A stretch of 8,260 nucleotides of DNA from Polaribacter sp. (GTDB lineage: Bacteria > Bacteroidota > Bacteroidia > Flavobacteriales > Flavobacteriaceae), in the NCBI GenBank assembly GCA_029248845.1, contig JAQWIO010000075.1, positions 1 through 8,260 of the forward strand. The letters run 5' to 3'. The notes beneath the pieces are model-generated. The model was not told the origin of the DNA. It worked only from the letters and a program-made list of their open reading frames with translations, and searched no databases. This document shows positions 7,174-8,260 of the stretch, piece by piece. The position numbers were made by a program, and so were the translations under genes. Position 1 is the stretch's first letter, and each line of letters starts with the position of its first letter.

Positions 7174-7719
7174 CTATTTTAATTGATCAGCGTACAACTT
7201 TCTCAATTTAGCCAATTTTGGCTCAATTACAAAACTACAATATCCCTGTTGAGTGTTTTCTCTATAGTAATTTTGATGGGCAGCTTCAGCTTCATAAAAA
7301 ATAGGAATAGCGCTAATTTCTGTAATGATTTTGTTAGTGTAGTAGGATTGCATTTGTCTTAAAACTTCAGTAGCAGTTTTATGTTGATTTTCTGAATGAT
7401 AGAAAATAACAGAACGATATTGTGTTCCGATGTCTGCTCCCTGTCTGTTGAGTGTTGTTGGGTCGTGGGTGGTCATAAAAATGGTTAAAAGTTCTTCAAA
7501 TGAGATGATATTTGCATCAAAAGTTACTTGAACTACTTCTGCATGACCGGTTAACCCGGAACAAATTTCTCTGTATGTTGGCTTTCCAGGAGCATTTCCG
7601 CCTGCGTATCCAGAAACCACTTTTTGGACTCCTTTTACTTCTTGAAAGACTGCCTCAGTACACCAAAAACAGCCCCCTCCAACAGTCATAATTTGTCTAT
7701 TATTACTCATTTTCTGCAT
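7174..7719 (-). CDS. msrA: Peptide-methionine (S)-S-oxide reductase MsrA
   Basis: Protein of 181 residues that reduces methionine-S-sulfoxide in proteins and free methionine, recycled by thioredoxin. The active-site motif GGGCFWCTEAVF holds catalytic C17. GHAEVV (E61) and QGADIGTQYRS (D96) supply the acidic substrate-site residues, and HQNYYREN (148-155) is a conserved family motif. C161 in QQGYC is the likely resolving cysteine. C20, in the CFWC form of the motif, is a variant common outside Enterobacteria. No signal peptide is present, so it is cytoplasmic. The frame overlaps msrB by 17 bases if the ATG at 7719 is used. An ATG at 7710 (MSNNRQIMTVGG) gives an 8-base overlap and is an equally good start. 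Both readings mean translational coupling with msrB. Confidence 0.96.
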   Translation of the reverse strand: MQKMSNNRQIMTVGGGCFWCTEAVFQEVKGVQKVVSGYAGGNAPGKPTYREICSGLTGHAEVVQVTFDANIISFEELLTIFMTTHDPTTLNRQGADIGTQYRSVIFYHSENQHKTATEVLRQMQSYYTNKIITEISAIPIFYEAEAAHQNYYRENTQQGYCSFVIEPKLAKLRKLYADQLK

Positions 7720-8164
7720 TCTCTTTTTTTAATTGCATGGCTTCAGAATTAATACAATAACGCAATCCACTTGGTGAGGGCCCATCTGGGAAAACATGTC
7801 CTAAATGTGCATCACACGTATTGCAAAGTACTTCAACTCTAATCATACCAAAAGAGCTGTCTTTATAATATTTAATGGCATTTTCTTTAATAGGTTGTGT
7901 AAAACTAGGCCAACCCGAACTTGAATCAAACTTTATGCTAGAATCGAATAAGGGAGAATTACAACAGATGCAGTTGTACAGTCCTTCGTCATGAACACTG
8001 CACAAAGCACCAGAATGGGGTCTTTCTGTTCCTTTCTGTCTTGTAATTCTGTACTGTTCGGGTGTTAATTGGGTTTTCCATTCTAATTCAGACTTCTTAA
8101 TTCTTTTATCTGGAGTTGGATTTCCTTTTGATGTAAAGCTGAGTACTTCTTTCCATGTTAACAT
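7703..8164 (-). CDS. msrB: Peptide-methionine (R)-S-oxide reductase MsrB
   Basis: Protein of 153 residues that reduces the R-epimer of methionine sulfoxide, complementing MsrA. Structural zinc ligands are present as C65/C68 (YNCICC) and C114/C117 (CNTC). The catalytic cysteine is C137 in GLRYCINS, and HLGHVFPDGP (120-129) completes the site. GWPSF (84-88) is preceded by SSS rather than the SGC common in two-cysteine MsrB, so the usual resolving cysteine at position 83 is a serine. C55 or C67 might substitute, or the enzyme may be reduced directly. The ATG at 8164 gives MLTWKEVLSF and no signal peptide, so it is cytoplasmic. It is the first gene of the visible minus-strand series; the 96 bases upstream to the window end show no convincing TAnnTTTG promoter. 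Confidence 0.96.
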   Translation of the reverse strand: MLTWKEVLSFTSKGNPTPDKRIKKSELEWKTQLTPEQYRITRQKGTERPHSGALCSVHDEGLYNCICCNSPLFDSSIKFDSSSGWPSFTQPIKENAIKYYKDSSFGMIRVEVLCNTCDAHLGHVFPDGPSPSGLRYCINSEAMQLKKENAENE

Positions 8165-8260
8165 ACATAATTGTTTTAAGAGCTTGTATTGATAATTTTA
8201 CATTGTATGAATACTGCAATGATAATTCGTTGTAAAAATAAACATACAGTTTTTAAAATT

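Overview
The window looks like chromosomal DNA from a marine-type Flavobacteriaceae (Bacteroidota). The reasons are the strong A+T bias, starts without Shine-Dalgarno sequences, a TTG-N18-TAnnTTTG promoter of the kind described in Flavobacterium, and the arrangement alaS / M23 peptidase / MerR-like regulator, which I recall as typical of flavobacteria. The genus cannot be fixed from the sequence alone.

Layout. The left end (1-1469, minus) is the first 489 codons of alanyl-tRNA synthetase, running off the window. A 160-base divergent spacer carries a good promoter candidate for alaS. On the plus strand follow a membrane-anchored LytM/M23 peptidase (1630-2601) and a small MerR-type DNA-binding protein (2601-2930), with stop and start overlapping as TAATG. 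Positions 2931-3483 hold no intact gene. They contain an 11-bp inverted repeat and a decayed 3' half of a short-chain dehydrogenase/reductase with two frameshifts and an internal stop, which appears to be an undescribed pseudogene.

The right 4.7 kb is one minus-strand series, read from high to low coordinates: msrB, msrA, selO, an XdhC/CoxI-family gene, a MobA-like nucleotidyltransferase gene and a DUF423 membrane protein gene. msrB and msrA overlap, and the XdhC-like gene and its neighbour are one base apart. The other gaps are 45 to 50 bases, so part or all of the series may be co-transcribed.

Function. msrB, msrA and selO form a plausible oxidative-damage module: two stereospecific methionine sulfoxide reductases and the SelO pseudokinase that transfers nucleotides to proteins. 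The XdhC-like and MobA-like proteins form a molybdenum-cofactor maturation pair of the type that serves xanthine dehydrogenase/aldehyde oxidase-family hydroxylases, but no such hydroxylase lies in the window. No CRISPR array, rRNA, tRNA, insertion sequence or phage gene was recognised. Most of the window is conserved housekeeping content. The points worth a second look are the SDR remnant, the SelO/Msr linkage, the orphan molybdenum-maturation pair and the altered cysteine set of MsrB.
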